Shown here: piece by piece, positions 6,216-14,842 of the stretch
Numbering within the stretch: position 1 is the stretch's first letter
How the letters are laid out: every line of letters starts with the position of its first letter
Assembly (NCBI GenBank): GCA_964630235.1
Contig: CAZVUO010000001.1
Location: forward strand, 868,001-932,000
DNA: 64,000 nucleotides
Direction: 5' to 3'
Source: JBFLYH01 sp964630235
GTDB taxonomy: Bacteria; Oederibacteriota; JAAXVQ01; JAUVAV01
Made by a program: the position numbers and the translations under genes
The notes under the pieces: generated by a model
What the model saw: only the letters and a program-made list of their open reading frames with translations
Told to the model about the DNA's origin: nothing
Databases searched by the model: none

Positions 6216-9200
6216 ATGTTCACCCATCTGCACGTCCACAGCCACTATTCCATCCTCGACGGCGCGTCGTCGCCTGAGGACCTGTGCGCCGAGGCCCGGG
6301 CCCTGGGGTACGACGCCCTGGCGCTCACGGACACCAACAGCCTGGCCGGCGCGCTGGCGTTCCGGGCCGCGGCCCAGGAAGCCGGGACCCGCCCGGTGTT
6401 CGGCGCCGCGCTCTCGGCCGCGTTGCCGGCCAGGTGGGGCGATCCGCTGACCGTGGTCCTGGCCCTGGACCACGAGGGTTTTGCCGAGCTGTGCCGCCTG
6501 GTCACGGCCCGCCAGCTCGACCCGTCCTTTGACCTGGCCGCGGCCCTGGCCGCCAGCTCGACGCACGTGGCCATCCTGTGCCCGGACCTGGCGGTCGGCC
6601 GGCGGATCGCCGCGGCGCGTCCAGCGGATGTGTACCTCGCGGTGGGCGGAACCGATGGCCGGGCCGAGCTGGCCTGCCAGCAGGCCGAGGCGGCCGGCGT
6701 AGCGGCCGTGCTCGCGCCCGTGGTGCGCTTCAGCCGGCCCGAGGACCACGCAGCGCACCGCGCCCTGCGCGCCATTGCCGAGGGCGCCACGCTCGCCGGC
6801 CTGGCGGGCCACGCGACCGCAGGCCCTGACGCCTGTCTGCGCGTCTCGGACCGGCTGCGGCGCCTTGCGGGTTCGTTGGCCCGGGCGCAAGAGCAGGCCA
6901 GCGAGCTCGCAGGGCGCTGCCAGGGCGCTCCGCCCCAGGGCGCATTCCAGTTCCCGGCCTATCCCTGCCCGCCAGGGTGGCGCGAGTTCGAATATCTCCG
7001 GCACCTGTGCCAGCAGGGCCTAGGGCAGCGCCTGCGGCCGCCAAGCCGCGAGGCATGGCGCCGCCTCAGGCGCGAGCTGGCCGTGATCGCGGAGAAGAAC
7101 TTCGCCGGCTACTTCCTCGCGGTCTGGGACATCGCGGCCGAGGCCAAACGCCGGGGCATCCCCACCGTGGGCCGGGGCTCGGCCGCCAACAGCCTGGCGT
7201 CCTTCGCGCTCGGCATCACGCACGTGGACCCGCTGGCGCACGGCCTGTTCTTCGAACGCTTCCTCAACCCCGAGCGCCTGGACCCGCCGGACATTGACCT
7301 GGATTTTCCCTGGGACCAGCGCGACGAGATGCTGGCCTACGCCTTTGGACGCTTCGCGCCCGAGCGCGTGGCCATGCTGTGCACGCTCGTGCGCCTGCGG
7401 GGCCGCTCGGCCGTGCGCGAGGCCGGCCGCGCGCTGGGCCTCTCCGAGGCCGAGCTCACGGGGTTCACCCGCCGCCTGCCGCATTGGGGCACGGTGGCCG
7501 ACATGCGGGCCGCGCCGCAGACCCGGCCCGAGGCGCGCGGCCTGCCCGTGGCCGAGGAGCCGTGGCGCAGCGTGCTCAAGCTCGCGGCCCGGCTGGAGGG
7601 GGCGCCGCGCCATTTCTCCGTGCACCCGGGCGGCATCGTGATCACGCCCGGGCCCGTGGACGCGGTCATGCCGCGCCAGGAGTCGGCCAAGGGCGTGGTG
7701 GTCGGCCAGTATGACATGTACGCGGCCGAGGACGCGGGGCTGGTCAAGATCGACCTTTTGGGCCAGCGCGGCCTGGCCGTGATCCGCGACGCGGGCCGCG
7801 ACGCGGGCGTGGACTGGTCGGCCGCGGACCCGTACGCCGACCCCGCCACGCGCGCGCTCCTGCGCGAGGGGCGCACCCTGGGCTGCTTCTACGTCGAGTC
7901 GCCGGCCATGCGCCTCCTGCTGCGGAAGCTCCGCTGCGACGACTTCGACCTCCTTACCGCGGCCTCCTCCATCATCCGGCCGGGCGTGTCCAACAGCGGC
8001 ATGATGCGCATGTTCGTGGAGCGCCACCTCGGCCGCCAGCCTGTGCGCTTCGCCCACCCGAGCCTCGAGCCCCTCCTGGCCGGGACCTACGGCGTGATGG
8101 TGTACCAGGAGGACGTCATCAAGGTCGTGCACGCCGTGGCGGGCTGGAGCCTGGGCGAGGCGGACAAGCTGCGGCGGTGCATGAGCAAGAAGCGGCACTG
8201 GGAGAAAATGGACACCTACCGCTCGCGTTTCCTCGCGGACGCGCAACGGCGCGGGCTCTCGGCTCGGGCGGCCGCGGAGATCTGGCGGCAGATCTCGGCC
8301 TTCGGCGGCTACGCCTTCTGCAAGGCGCACAGCGCCTCCTACGCGCAGCTCTCGTTCCGGTCCGCGTTCCTCAAGGCGCATTACCCGGCGGCGTTCCTGG
8401 CCGCCGTGCTCTCGAACCAGGGCGGGTTCTACGGCCCGGCCGCCTACCTGGAGGAGGCGCGGCGCCTGGGCCTGCGCATCTTGGGGCCGGACGTGAACGC
8501 CAGTGCCTGGCGCTACACGGTCGAAGGCGCGGACGGGCTGCGCGTGGGGTTCGTGGCCGTGAAGCAACTGGGCGCGGGGCACGCGCAGGCCCTGGTGGCG
8601 GCCCGGCCGTTTCGCACGCTGCGCGATCTCCTGGCCCGCGTAGCGCTCACCCGCGAGGAGACCGAGGCCCTGATCGACTGCGGCGCTTGCGACAGCCTGG
8701 GCCCGGGCCGCACGCGCCTGCGCTGGGAGGCCGCGCTCAGCCGCCACTGGCGCCACGGACCGCGCGAGCCCGAACTGCTCGCGGCGCCCGAACTTCCCTT
8801 GCCGGCCCTGGCCGAGCCGGACGCGGACGGGCGTCTGGCCGCGGAGTTCAGGCAGCTGGGGCTCTCGCCGGCCGCGCACCCGCTCATGCAGTATCGCGGC
8901 CTGCTCTCGCGCCTGGCCGGGCCAGGCACCGTGGCTGCCGCGGACCTGGCGCGCCACGCGGGACAGCGCGTGCGGGCCTATGGCTGGCTGGTCACCTGGC
9001 GCGGTAACCGCGTGCACAAGACCGGCGAGCTCATGAAGTTCATGACCCTGGAGGACCTGACCGGCACGTTCGAGGTCACGCTGTTCCCGCGCGCCTACGC
9101 GGAGCACGGGCACAAACTGTTCGGCCTGGGGCCGTACTGGGTGGAAGGCGTGGTGGAGGATGACCATGGCGGCGTGACGCTCACGGTCGAACGTCTGGAA

Positions 9201-9227
9201 AACCTGGGAAAGAAGGTCCGGGAATAG
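6216..9227 (+). CDS. dnaE2: Error-prone DNA polymerase III alpha subunit, DnaE2/ImuC-like
   Basis: 1003 aa, C-family polymerase. The N-terminal PHP domain starts HLHVHSHYSILDGASS. The palm has VGRGSAANSLASFALGITH, the catalytic pair in PDIDLDF (D359/D361, D363 adjacent) and the third Asp in LVKIDLLGQRGL (D513). A helix-hairpin-helix region and a C-terminal OB fold (VRAYGWLVTWRGNRVHKT...FMTLEDLTGTFEVTLFP) follow. It is shorter than replicative DnaE1 (~1160 aa) and has the C-terminal form of DnaE2. Linkage to lexA and dinB supports an SOS-mutagenesis role. The replicative polymerase of this organism appears to be the PolC encoded at the end of the window. Confidence 0.9.
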   Translation: MFTHLHVHSHYSILDGASSPEDLCAEARALGYDALALTDTNSLAGALAFRAAAQEAGTRPVFGAALSAALPARWGDPLTVVLALDHEGFAELCRLVTARQLDPSFDLAAALAASSTHVAILCPDLAVGRRIAAARPADVYLAVGGTDGRAELACQQAEAAGVAAVLAPVVRFSRPEDHAAHRALRAIAEGATLAGLAGHATAGPDACLRVSDRLRRLAGSLARAQEQASELAGRCQGAPPQGAFQFPAYPCPPGWREFEYLRHLCQQGLGQRLRPPSREAWRRLRRELAVIAEKNFAGYFLAVWDIAAEAKRRGIPTVGRGSAANSLASFALGITHVDPLAHGLFFERFLNPERLDPPDIDLDFPWDQRDEMLAYAFGRFAPERVAMLCTLVRLRGRSAVREAGRALGLSEAELTGFTRRLPHWGTVADMRAAPQTRPEARGLPVAEEPWRSVLKLAARLEGAPRHFSVHPGGIVITPGPVDAVMPRQESAKGVVVGQYDMYAAEDAGLVKIDLLGQRGLAVIRDAGRDAGVDWSAADPYADPATRALLREGRTLGCFYVESPAMRLLLRKLRCDDFDLLTAASSIIRPGVSNSGMMRMFVERHLGRQPVRFAHPSLEPLLAGTYGVMVYQEDVIKVVHAVAGWSLGEADKLRRCMSKKRHWEKMDTYRSRFLADAQRRGLSARAAAEIWRQISAFGGYAFCKAHSASYAQLSFRSAFLKAHYPAAFLAAVLSNQGGFYGPAAYLEEARRLGLRILGPDVNASAWRYTVEGADGLRVGFVAVKQLGAGHAQALVAARPFRTLRDLLARVALTREETEALIDCGACDSLGPGRTRLRWEAALSRHWRHGPREPELLAAPELPLPALAEPDADGRLAAEFRQLGLSPAAHPLMQYRGLLSRLAGPGTVAAADLARHAGQRVRAYGWLVTWRGNRVHKTGELMKFMTLEDLTGTFEVTLFPRAYAEHGHKLFGLGPYWVEGVVEDDHGGVTLTVERLENLGKKVRE

Positions 9228-9291
9228 GCTTGGTTATTCCGTCCTGTATAAAACCAGAAGTTACTTTTATTGTTTGTTCGCAATCATTGAC

Positions 9292-9321
9292 TTGCCTTTT
9301 ATCGGTCAAATGCTTTAAGAT
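9292..9321 (+). promoter_or_regulatory. Possible sigma70 promoter for the AT-hook membrane protein
   Basis: TTGCCT (9292-9297), an 18-bp spacer and TAAGAT (9316-9321) lie in a locally AT-rich gap. A better -35 (TTGACT, 9287-9292) has no matching -10. TTGTTCGC just upstream (9275-9282) also occurs in the AT-rich region at 2720-2740. Confidence 0.35.
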
Positions 9322-9355
9322 AATGCCAAGCACGCACTCCCGCCGGGGGACAGGG

Positions 9356-11743
9356 ATGGACGCGTACCAACAGGGTCTGCGGGAACTGCTCCAAAAAGGC
9401 CGCTTGTCGCCGCTTGATGTCAAAGAGGGCATGATCGCGGCTTATGTTTTCGTGACCCGTCTGAACCAATCCCAAGGCAATCCCAGCATCGGCCTCCAAC
9501 AAAAACCCGAAGGCCTCTACGGACACCTCAAAGGATTCATGGGCGCCATTTTCTGGGAGCGCGGCTATGATTTCGACAATCCCAGCCTGGAACAGCTCGC
9601 CGAGGTCAAGATCATGACCGACGGCATGGCGCAGATTTACGCCATGCCCGAAGATCTGCAATACATCCTGAACAATCTCATGGACTATCTGCTGGCCAGG
9701 GGCCGGGGCGCGGCCGCCTCCCTGGCTCCTGAAGTCTCGAACCTGCTGGGCATTTCCGGAGAACCCACGGCGAGCGAGCCGGCGGAAAGAGAAATAATGC
9801 CATGGGAAGAACCGGACACACCGCCTGAGGTTTCGCAACCTGCGGAGGAAGGCGCGCCAGCCGAGGCTGCGGCAGAACCAGCTGCCGAAGCGGCAACCGA
9901 GGAGCCGGTTTGGGAACCAACAGAGCCGTTGGCCGAACAGCCCACGGAAACCAGCGATGCGGCCGCCGAACCCAGCGTCTCTGAACCCGGAGCACCAGGC
10001 TGGGAGCCGGCGCTTTCACCCGAGGCCGGGGAACCCGCGGCGGCCCCGGAGTTCCAGGCGGCTTCCGCGGCCGAGGAACCAGACTTCCCTTGGATAGCTG
10101 ATTCTTTTCCAGCTGAAGCACCAGCTGAAGCGCCAGCTGAAGCGCTAGCCGAAGCACCAGCCGAAGCGCCAGCCGAAGCACCAGCTGAAGTGCCAGCCGA
10201 AGCACCAGCTGAAACGCCTGGCGAGGTGCTGTCCGAAACACCGGCCGAGACGCCAGCCGAGGTTCCTTTCCTGACCGAAACCAGCCCGGAGGCAGTTTGG
10301 GGCGAGCAGGAGTCTGCCCTGATCTCGGAAACCGATATGCCCTTTGAAGCGGAGCCAAAGAAGCAACCCGCCGCCGATGCGTCCCAAGGCTGGAATTTCG
10401 ATGTGCTCACCAACGAGCCGGCCCCATCCGCCGGCAGCGAACCCGGGCCGGCGCCGGTTGCGCCGGTCAAGCGTCCACGGGGCAGGCCGCGCAAAACGCC
10501 CCTGCCGCAAATCGTTCCGGCCGCGGGCGAAGGCGCGGAGCAGCCCAAAAAGCGCCGCGGGCGCAAGCCCAAATTGGTCCTCCCGGAGGGCATGGAACCG
10601 CCCAAGCCTCGCCAGCGGCGCAAACCCCGCCAGAAAGAATTGAAGATAGACTTGGCCGCAGTACAGGTGCCCGATGATTTCATGAGCGACGAAGGCGCAC
10701 CCGGCGTTCCGGCCGAAGGGCTGGCTGAAGCGCCGGCCACGCAAGCCTGGGATGCGGAGAACGCGCCGGTCGAACCCGCCGCCGCGCAGGAAACTTTCAG
10801 CGACGAACAGCTGTTGACCGACATTACCAGCCAGTGGCAGCCTGAGCCCCTGGCGTTTGACCAGCCCGCGGACGCACCCAAAAACGGCGCGGCCGAACCG
10901 GTGTGGGATTTATCCGCCGAGCCGGAACCCGCGGCGGCGGAGCCTTCATCCTGGGACGACGCGGCTTCGGCTGAACCGGCCCAGGTCTACGGTTTGCCCG
11001 ACGACGCCGCGACCGCGGCGGAATTGGCGGCCGAGCCGGCGCCCTGGGCGGGCGGCGCCGAACCCGAAGCAGCGGACGCCCGGACGGACGAGACCGAAGA
11101 AACCGAAGAAACCGAAGAAACACTTGAAGCTTCACCCTCCACGTGGGGGGAGTTGGGAGGAACCGAGATGGAACCAGAAAAAATCGCATCCGCGTTTTCG
11201 CAGTCAGAGCCGCCGGAACCAGAACCTTCGGCCGAGCCGCCGCGCAAGCGGGGAGGCGGGGTCGCGGGCTTCATGCTGCTGGTGCTGGGGCTGTTGCTTG
11301 GCGCGGGCGGGGCCTATTACTGGTTTGGCATCCGCGAAAACCAGAGCCTCCAGACCCAGCTGAACGAGGCCCAAAAAAGCGTTGCGGCCATGCAGCAGGA
11401 GGTCAGTCAGGCCCAGGAGCAGGCGAAGAGCCTCAGCGCGGTGATCAACGCGCAGCGTGAAGCTTCCAAACGGCCGCTGGGCAAACCGAAGTATTTCAAG
11501 GTGGGCAAGGGCGTGGTGCTGTACTGGATCGAAACGGACGTGGTGCGCAAGTACAACCTGTACTACGCCAAAGGCAAGGACACCAAGTGGACCAAGGTCA
11601 ACGAAGAACCGTTGACGGAGAACGTCGCGCAATTCAAACAGGTAGCCAGTGGTGTCCGCCGCTACGTGGTGGCGGCGATTGACAAGGACGGGCAGGAAAC
11701 GGCCCACAGCGACGAGTTGGTCCTGAAATTTCCGCTGAAGTAG
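9356..11743 (+). CDS. AT-hook, single-pass membrane protein with Pro/Ala/Glu-rich linker and FN3-like C-terminus
   Basis: 795 aa from an ATG with GGGGGACAGGG upstream; the longer in-frame start has no ribosome binding site. Residues 1-120 form a conserved-looking globular domain I do not recognise (LSPLDVKEGMIAAYVFVTRL). About 130-360 is low-complexity and acidic with PAEAPAEA-type repeats. At ~372-428 come three basic motifs of the AT-hook type: KRPRGRPRKTP, KKRRGRKPK and KPRQRRKPRQK. A second acidic region follows, then a transmembrane helix (~635-660), a coiled coil (~660-710) and a small beta domain resembling FN3 (~715-795). The layout suggests an inner-membrane protein holding DNA on its cytoplasmic side; that role is inference. 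Confidence 0.8.
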   Translation: MDAYQQGLRELLQKGRLSPLDVKEGMIAAYVFVTRLNQSQGNPSIGLQQKPEGLYGHLKGFMGAIFWERGYDFDNPSLEQLAEVKIMTDGMAQIYAMPEDLQYILNNLMDYLLARGRGAAASLAPEVSNLLGISGEPTASEPAEREIMPWEEPDTPPEVSQPAEEGAPAEAAAEPAAEAATEEPVWEPTEPLAEQPTETSDAAAEPSVSEPGAPGWEPALSPEAGEPAAAPEFQAASAAEEPDFPWIADSFPAEAPAEAPAEALAEAPAEAPAEAPAEVPAEAPAETPGEVLSETPAETPAEVPFLTETSPEAVWGEQESALISETDMPFEAEPKKQPAADASQGWNFDVLTNEPAPSAGSEPGPAPVAPVKRPRGRPRKTPLPQIVPAAGEGAEQPKKRRGRKPKLVLPEGMEPPKPRQRRKPRQKELKIDLAAVQVPDDFMSDEGAPGVPAEGLAEAPATQAWDAENAPVEPAAAQETFSDEQLLTDITSQWQPEPLAFDQPADAPKNGAAEPVWDLSAEPEPAAAEPSSWDDAASAEPAQVYGLPDDAATAAELAAEPAPWAGGAEPEAADARTDETEETEETEETLEASPSTWGELGGTEMEPEKIASAFSQSEPPEPEPSAEPPRKRGGGVAGFMLLVLGLLLGAGGAYYWFGIRENQSLQTQLNEAQKSVAAMQQEVSQAQEQAKSLSAVINAQREASKRPLGKPKYFKVGKGVVLYWIETDVVRKYNLYYAKGKDTKWTKVNEEPLTENVAQFKQVASGVRRYVVAAIDKDGQETAHSDELVLKFPLK

Positions 11744-11783
11744 CGGGTTGGTTCTTGTCCGGAAACCCAAGCCTGCTTACGAT

Positions 11784-11857
11784 GTCATTGCGAATGCCCG
11801 AAGGGCATGAAGCGATCTTGAAATGGATTGCTTCGGCGGACAGCGCCTCGCAATGAC
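11784..11857. repeat. Palindromic repeat, GTCATTGCGA...CGCAATGAC family
   Basis: Ends GTCATTGCGA and CTCGCAATGAC are inverted repeats, with GAAGCGATC and GGATTGCTTC as inner arms. The same family is inserted inside the surA-like gene at 40098-40190. Here it lies between convergent genes and could act as a bidirectional stop. Confidence 0.8.
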
Positions 11858-11880
11858 ATTCCTTTTGGATAACCGAAAAA

Positions 11881-13086
11881 TCAAAACTGATATTGCACCC
11901 GCACCAGCAGCAGGTCCGATCCCGGGAACTGGTGCGGGATCCCGTCCAGGTAGAGCGTCACATAGTTGAACTGCACCCGCACGTCCGGCCACGCCCGCCA
12001 GTTGCAGCCCAGGGTGGCGGCCTGATACTGCCGGCTGGGATCATGCGCGCCGTCAGCCATGCCCGGGCGGATCTCTTCCCAGCGCGCCACGGCCTCCCAG
12101 CCGTCCCAATCCCAGGCCGAAAGTTCCAGCAAGGCCGTGACCATGTACCCCTCGGCGGCATAGCCTTGCAGGCGCCGCCTGAGCCACTCGCCGGTCAATA
12201 CCAATTCATTGATGCGCAAGCGGGCATCCGCGCCTAGGGTCGCCACGGTCACGCGTTCGCCCAGGTTAACGGTCCGGACCGCGTCCTGAGGCGCGGTCGC
12301 CAGGCTGCCGCCGGACCCGATCGGCACGTACAGTTCCCGGCGGTCTTCGCACTTGACCTGGCCGTAGGCCAGGGAGACGCCCAGCAGAAATTCGTTACGC
12401 AGTTCATCGAAGTCCAGGCGGTTGCTGAATCCGGCCCGCGCCATGCCCAGGGTGGGAAGATTCGGCTCCACCAGCCGGCCGTTGCCGAGCACCAGGGCCG
12501 TGGTCAGGAAGGGCGAAAAATTGGCCCAGGCCGTGGGCCAAGTGAAGTCCAATTTCGCGCCCCAGTCGCGCTCGCCGACCGCTTCCAGCCCCAAGGGTTC
12601 CACCCAGCCGAAATTGCCAAAGCCGTACAGCAGAGACCGTTCCACGAGGTCAAGCGACGAAGAGGAACGCTGGAGCTCCTGACCGAACGGCACGCGGAAG
12701 CGGCCCGCGGTCCAGCGGGTGACCGCGTTCTGCTGGTACTGGATATACGCGTCCTTGATCATGGCCTTGTCTCCCAGCACCTCGGCCGAGGCGGCGGCCG
12801 ACCAACGCAGCCAGGGCAGGTGAGTGGACAGGCGGAATTCCAGGCGCTCGAGGGAGACCATGTTTTGCTTGCCGCCGCCGGCGAGCGCGGGCTCGGACAT
12901 GGAGTTCAGGGGGCCGTCTGGCGTTTCCACCTGATAAAAACGGCCCACGAGCCGGCCCTGGACATAGCCGGAAAAATCGTAATCAACCAGCGGCTGATGA
13001 TTATCGGCGCGGGCCGTACCCTGAAGGATGGCCGGCGCCGCAAGCAGGAGCGCAATCCAACAGACCGGGTGGGTCAGAAGGCGCAT
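11881..13086 (-). CDS. Outer-membrane porin-like beta-barrel protein
   Basis: 401 aa. An N-terminal signal peptide (MRLLTHPVCWIALLLAAPAIL..., cleavage near TARA-DN) is followed by alternating amphipathic strands (WTAGRFRVPFGQ, LDFTWPTAWANFSPF, VQFNYVTLYL) and a terminal aromatic residue (VRVQYQF), the usual barrel-assembly signal. Strand pattern and length resemble phosphate-selective OprO/OprP-type porins, but the substrate cannot be deduced. The start at MRLL is chosen because the longer frame runs through the upstream gene and has no signal sequence. It overlaps the end of the PAP2 gene by 13 bp, so the two form an operon on this strand. Confidence 0.8.
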   Translation of the reverse strand: MRLLTHPVCWIALLLAAPAILQGTARADNHQPLVDYDFSGYVQGRLVGRFYQVETPDGPLNSMSEPALAGGGKQNMVSLERLEFRLSTHLPWLRWSAAASAEVLGDKAMIKDAYIQYQQNAVTRWTAGRFRVPFGQELQRSSSSLDLVERSLLYGFGNFGWVEPLGLEAVGERDWGAKLDFTWPTAWANFSPFLTTALVLGNGRLVEPNLPTLGMARAGFSNRLDFDELRNEFLLGVSLAYGQVKCEDRRELYVPIGSGGSLATAPQDAVRTVNLGERVTVATLGADARLRINELVLTGEWLRRRLQGYAAEGYMVTALLELSAWDWDGWEAVARWEEIRPGMADGAHDPSRQYQAATLGCNWRAWPDVRVQFNYVTLYLDGIPHQFPGSDLLLVRVQYQF

Positions 13087-13835
13087 GAGAGCACCGCCCT
13101 GGCGCCGTCTCGGTCCGGAATAATGCCGAAACGCACGCCCGGTTCCGAACCCTCGCGGGCGTGAAACGCGCGCACCGTGTAACCGATGAGCACGCCCAGG
13201 CCCGCGCCGGCGATCACGTCCGCGGGCCAATGGTCCTGGTTATAGACGCGGGAGTACGCGACCGCGGCCGCCAGGGGGAAGGTCAGCCATTCCAGATGGT
13301 AGGCATCGCCGAGAACGGCGGCCGCGCAAAAAGCGGTCATGCTGTGGCCTGAGGGAAATCCGAGGTGGCTCAACCCGAGGGAGAACCACTCGCGCTGGTT
13401 GCCAGCGGCATCCGGCCGTTCAGCCGTGAAGGCCAGCTTGAGCAGGAGGGAGAACACGGCCACATTGACCTGCCCTTCCAGGGCCTGGGCGGCCACGGAC
13501 TGGTCGTACGAATCCCCGAACTGGTACAGCGCGGCATAACCGCCCAGATGAACCAGCCCGTCGCCCAGCAAGGTCAGGGGCGGCATGATCTTGTCCTGCC
13601 ACGGATCGCGTTCAGCCTGCACGGCCCGGTACCACTCTTGTTCGTGGATCAGGCTCGCGGCCAGCAAGCCGCCGACGCCCGCGGCCAGGGCATAGCCCTG
13701 CCAAGTCCCTTCCGCCGGAGAACTGAGCACCGCGCCGCCGATCTCGAGGCTGTTGGACCACCAGGTGGGTTCTCCTTCGGCCCGGGCCGTGGCCGGCAGC
13801 AGCAGGCAAAGGGCCAAGATCAGGGAACGGCGCAT
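13074..13835 (-). CDS. PAP2-family membrane-associated phosphatase
   Basis: 253 aa with a signal peptide (MRRSLILALCLLLPATARA). The three PAP2 motifs are present in order: KLAFTAERP (K-x6-RP), PSGHS, and SRVYNQDHWPADV (SR-x5-H-x3-D). Catalysis uses the motif 2 and 3 histidines. Members remove phosphate from lipids such as undecaprenyl diphosphate, phosphatidate or lipid A in the periplasm. Here the N-terminus looks secreted and few long hydrophobic segments remain, so substrate choice is open. It is the first gene of a two-gene minus-strand operon with an outer-membrane barrel, suggesting an envelope function. Confidence 0.9.
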   Translation of the reverse strand: MRRSLILALCLLLPATARAEGEPTWWSNSLEIGGAVLSSPAEGTWQGYALAAGVGGLLAASLIHEQEWYRAVQAERDPWQDKIMPPLTLLGDGLVHLGGYAALYQFGDSYDQSVAAQALEGQVNVAVFSLLLKLAFTAERPDAAGNQREWFSLGLSHLGFPSGHSMTAFCAAAVLGDAYHLEWLTFPLAAAVAYSRVYNQDHWPADVIAGAGLGVLIGYTVRAFHAREGSEPGVRFGIIPDRDGARAVLSCAF

Positions 13836-13956
13836 AACGGCTCCTGCGGAGTGGTTTTGAAAGTTATAATATCGCAGTCAAAGTATTTGTGCTATAGATT
13901 ACTGGCGTCCTCTATTCCTGAGAGAACGATGGACGAGCGACCCCGGGAATTTATTC

Positions 13957-14018
13957 TAAAATGCCCCCTCTCTCTTGAGGGGAGGGGACTGATATTTGGC
14001 TTGGATGGTGGCATTTTA
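13957..14018 (+). repeat. Inverted repeat reaching the start codon of the MBL gene
   Basis: TAAAATGCC (13957-13965) and GGCATTTTA (14010-14018) are a perfect 9-bp inverted repeat. The inner part holds a CCCCTCTCTCTTGAGGGGAGGGG hairpin (23 nt, 13965-13987 approx.). The right arm ends on the A of the ATG at 14018 and covers the only weak Shine-Dalgarno (GGTGG), so folding would hide the start site. Confidence 0.6.
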
Positions 14019-14782
14019 TGCAAGTGACTTTTTTAGGCACCGGCACCAGCCACGGCATTCCGGTCATCGGCTGCGGTTGCGCGGTCTGCGTCTCCGCTGA
14101 TCCCCGCGACCAGCGCGGCCGGACCGCGCTGGTGGTCCGCGGGCGCGACGCGACGCTCCTGGTGGACGCTCCACCGGAACTGCGCCTGCAGCTGGTACGC
14201 GAGCGCGTGGCCGGGGTGGACGCGCTGCTGCTTACGCACGCGCACGCGGACCACATCGGCGGCCTGGATGACGTGCGGATTTTTTCCGAACGGTCGCAGC
14301 GCGCCTTTCCGGTGTACGGCCCGGCGTCCGCCCTGCGCCAGGTGCGCGAGCGCTTTGGCTACGCGTTCCGGGCGACCCAGGAGGGCGGCGGCAAACCGCG
14401 CCTGTCCCTCCGGGCCGTGGCCGCGCCGTTCCGCATTCGGGGCTTGCGTGTCGTTCCCCTGGCGGTCTGGCACGGACGCGTGCGCGTCTTCGGCTACCGC
14501 GTCGGAGGGCTGGCCTATCTCACGGACGTCTCACGCATTCCCGAGGCGGTGTACCCCAAGCTGAGAGGCTTGTCGGTGCTGGTGCTCGACGCCCTGCGGC
14601 GGGAACCCCACAACACGCATTTTCATCTGGACCAAGCCCTGGCCGAGGCCCGGCGCATCGGCGCACGGCGCACCTACTTCACCCACCTGTGCCACCGCTT
14701 GGGGCACGCGGCCACCGAAAAGACCCTGCCCCGCGGCGTGCGCCTGGCGTACGACGGGCTGGCGCTCCGGGTGAATGATTGA
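14018..14782 (+). CDS. Metallo-beta-lactamase-fold hydrolase, PhnP-like
   Basis: 254 aa. The MBL signature THAHADHIGGLD is at residues 73-84 (H74, H76, D78, H79), and further metal ligands lie in YLTDVS and HNTHFHLDQAL. The N-terminal GTGTSHGIPVIGCGCAVC supplies cysteines (C19, C21, C24) that bind a structural zinc in PhnP. PhnP is a cyclic phosphodiesterase; the close lookalikes in many genomes have unproven roles and no phosphonate genes lie nearby. The ribosome binding site is weak (GGTGG) and lies inside a hairpin. Confidence 0.9.
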   Translation: MQVTFLGTGTSHGIPVIGCGCAVCVSADPRDQRGRTALVVRGRDATLLVDAPPELRLQLVRERVAGVDALLLTHAHADHIGGLDDVRIFSERSQRAFPVYGPASALRQVRERFGYAFRATQEGGGKPRLSLRAVAAPFRIRGLRVVPLAVWHGRVRVFGYRVGGLAYLTDVSRIPEAVYPKLRGLSVLVLDALRREPHNTHFHLDQALAEARRIGARRTYFTHLCHRLGHAATEKTLPRGVRLAYDGLALRVND

Positions 14783-14807
14783 CGGCCGGTGGCGCGGGGT
14801 CTATACT
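14779..14807 (+). promoter_or_regulatory. Sigma70-type promoter for the CsgG-like lipoprotein
   Basis: TTGACG (14779-14784), a 17-bp spacer and TATACT (14802-14807). The -35 overlaps the stop codon of the MBL gene, and the next start is 36 bp beyond the -10. Confidence 0.65.
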
Positions 14808-14842
14808 CTGGATGAGGGGAATTTCATGGAGCGAGGTGAAGC

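Noticed and set aside
7020..9167. 715-codon minus-strand frame
   Set aside because: Antisense shadow of the dnaE2-like gene; no recognisable domain or ribosome binding site.
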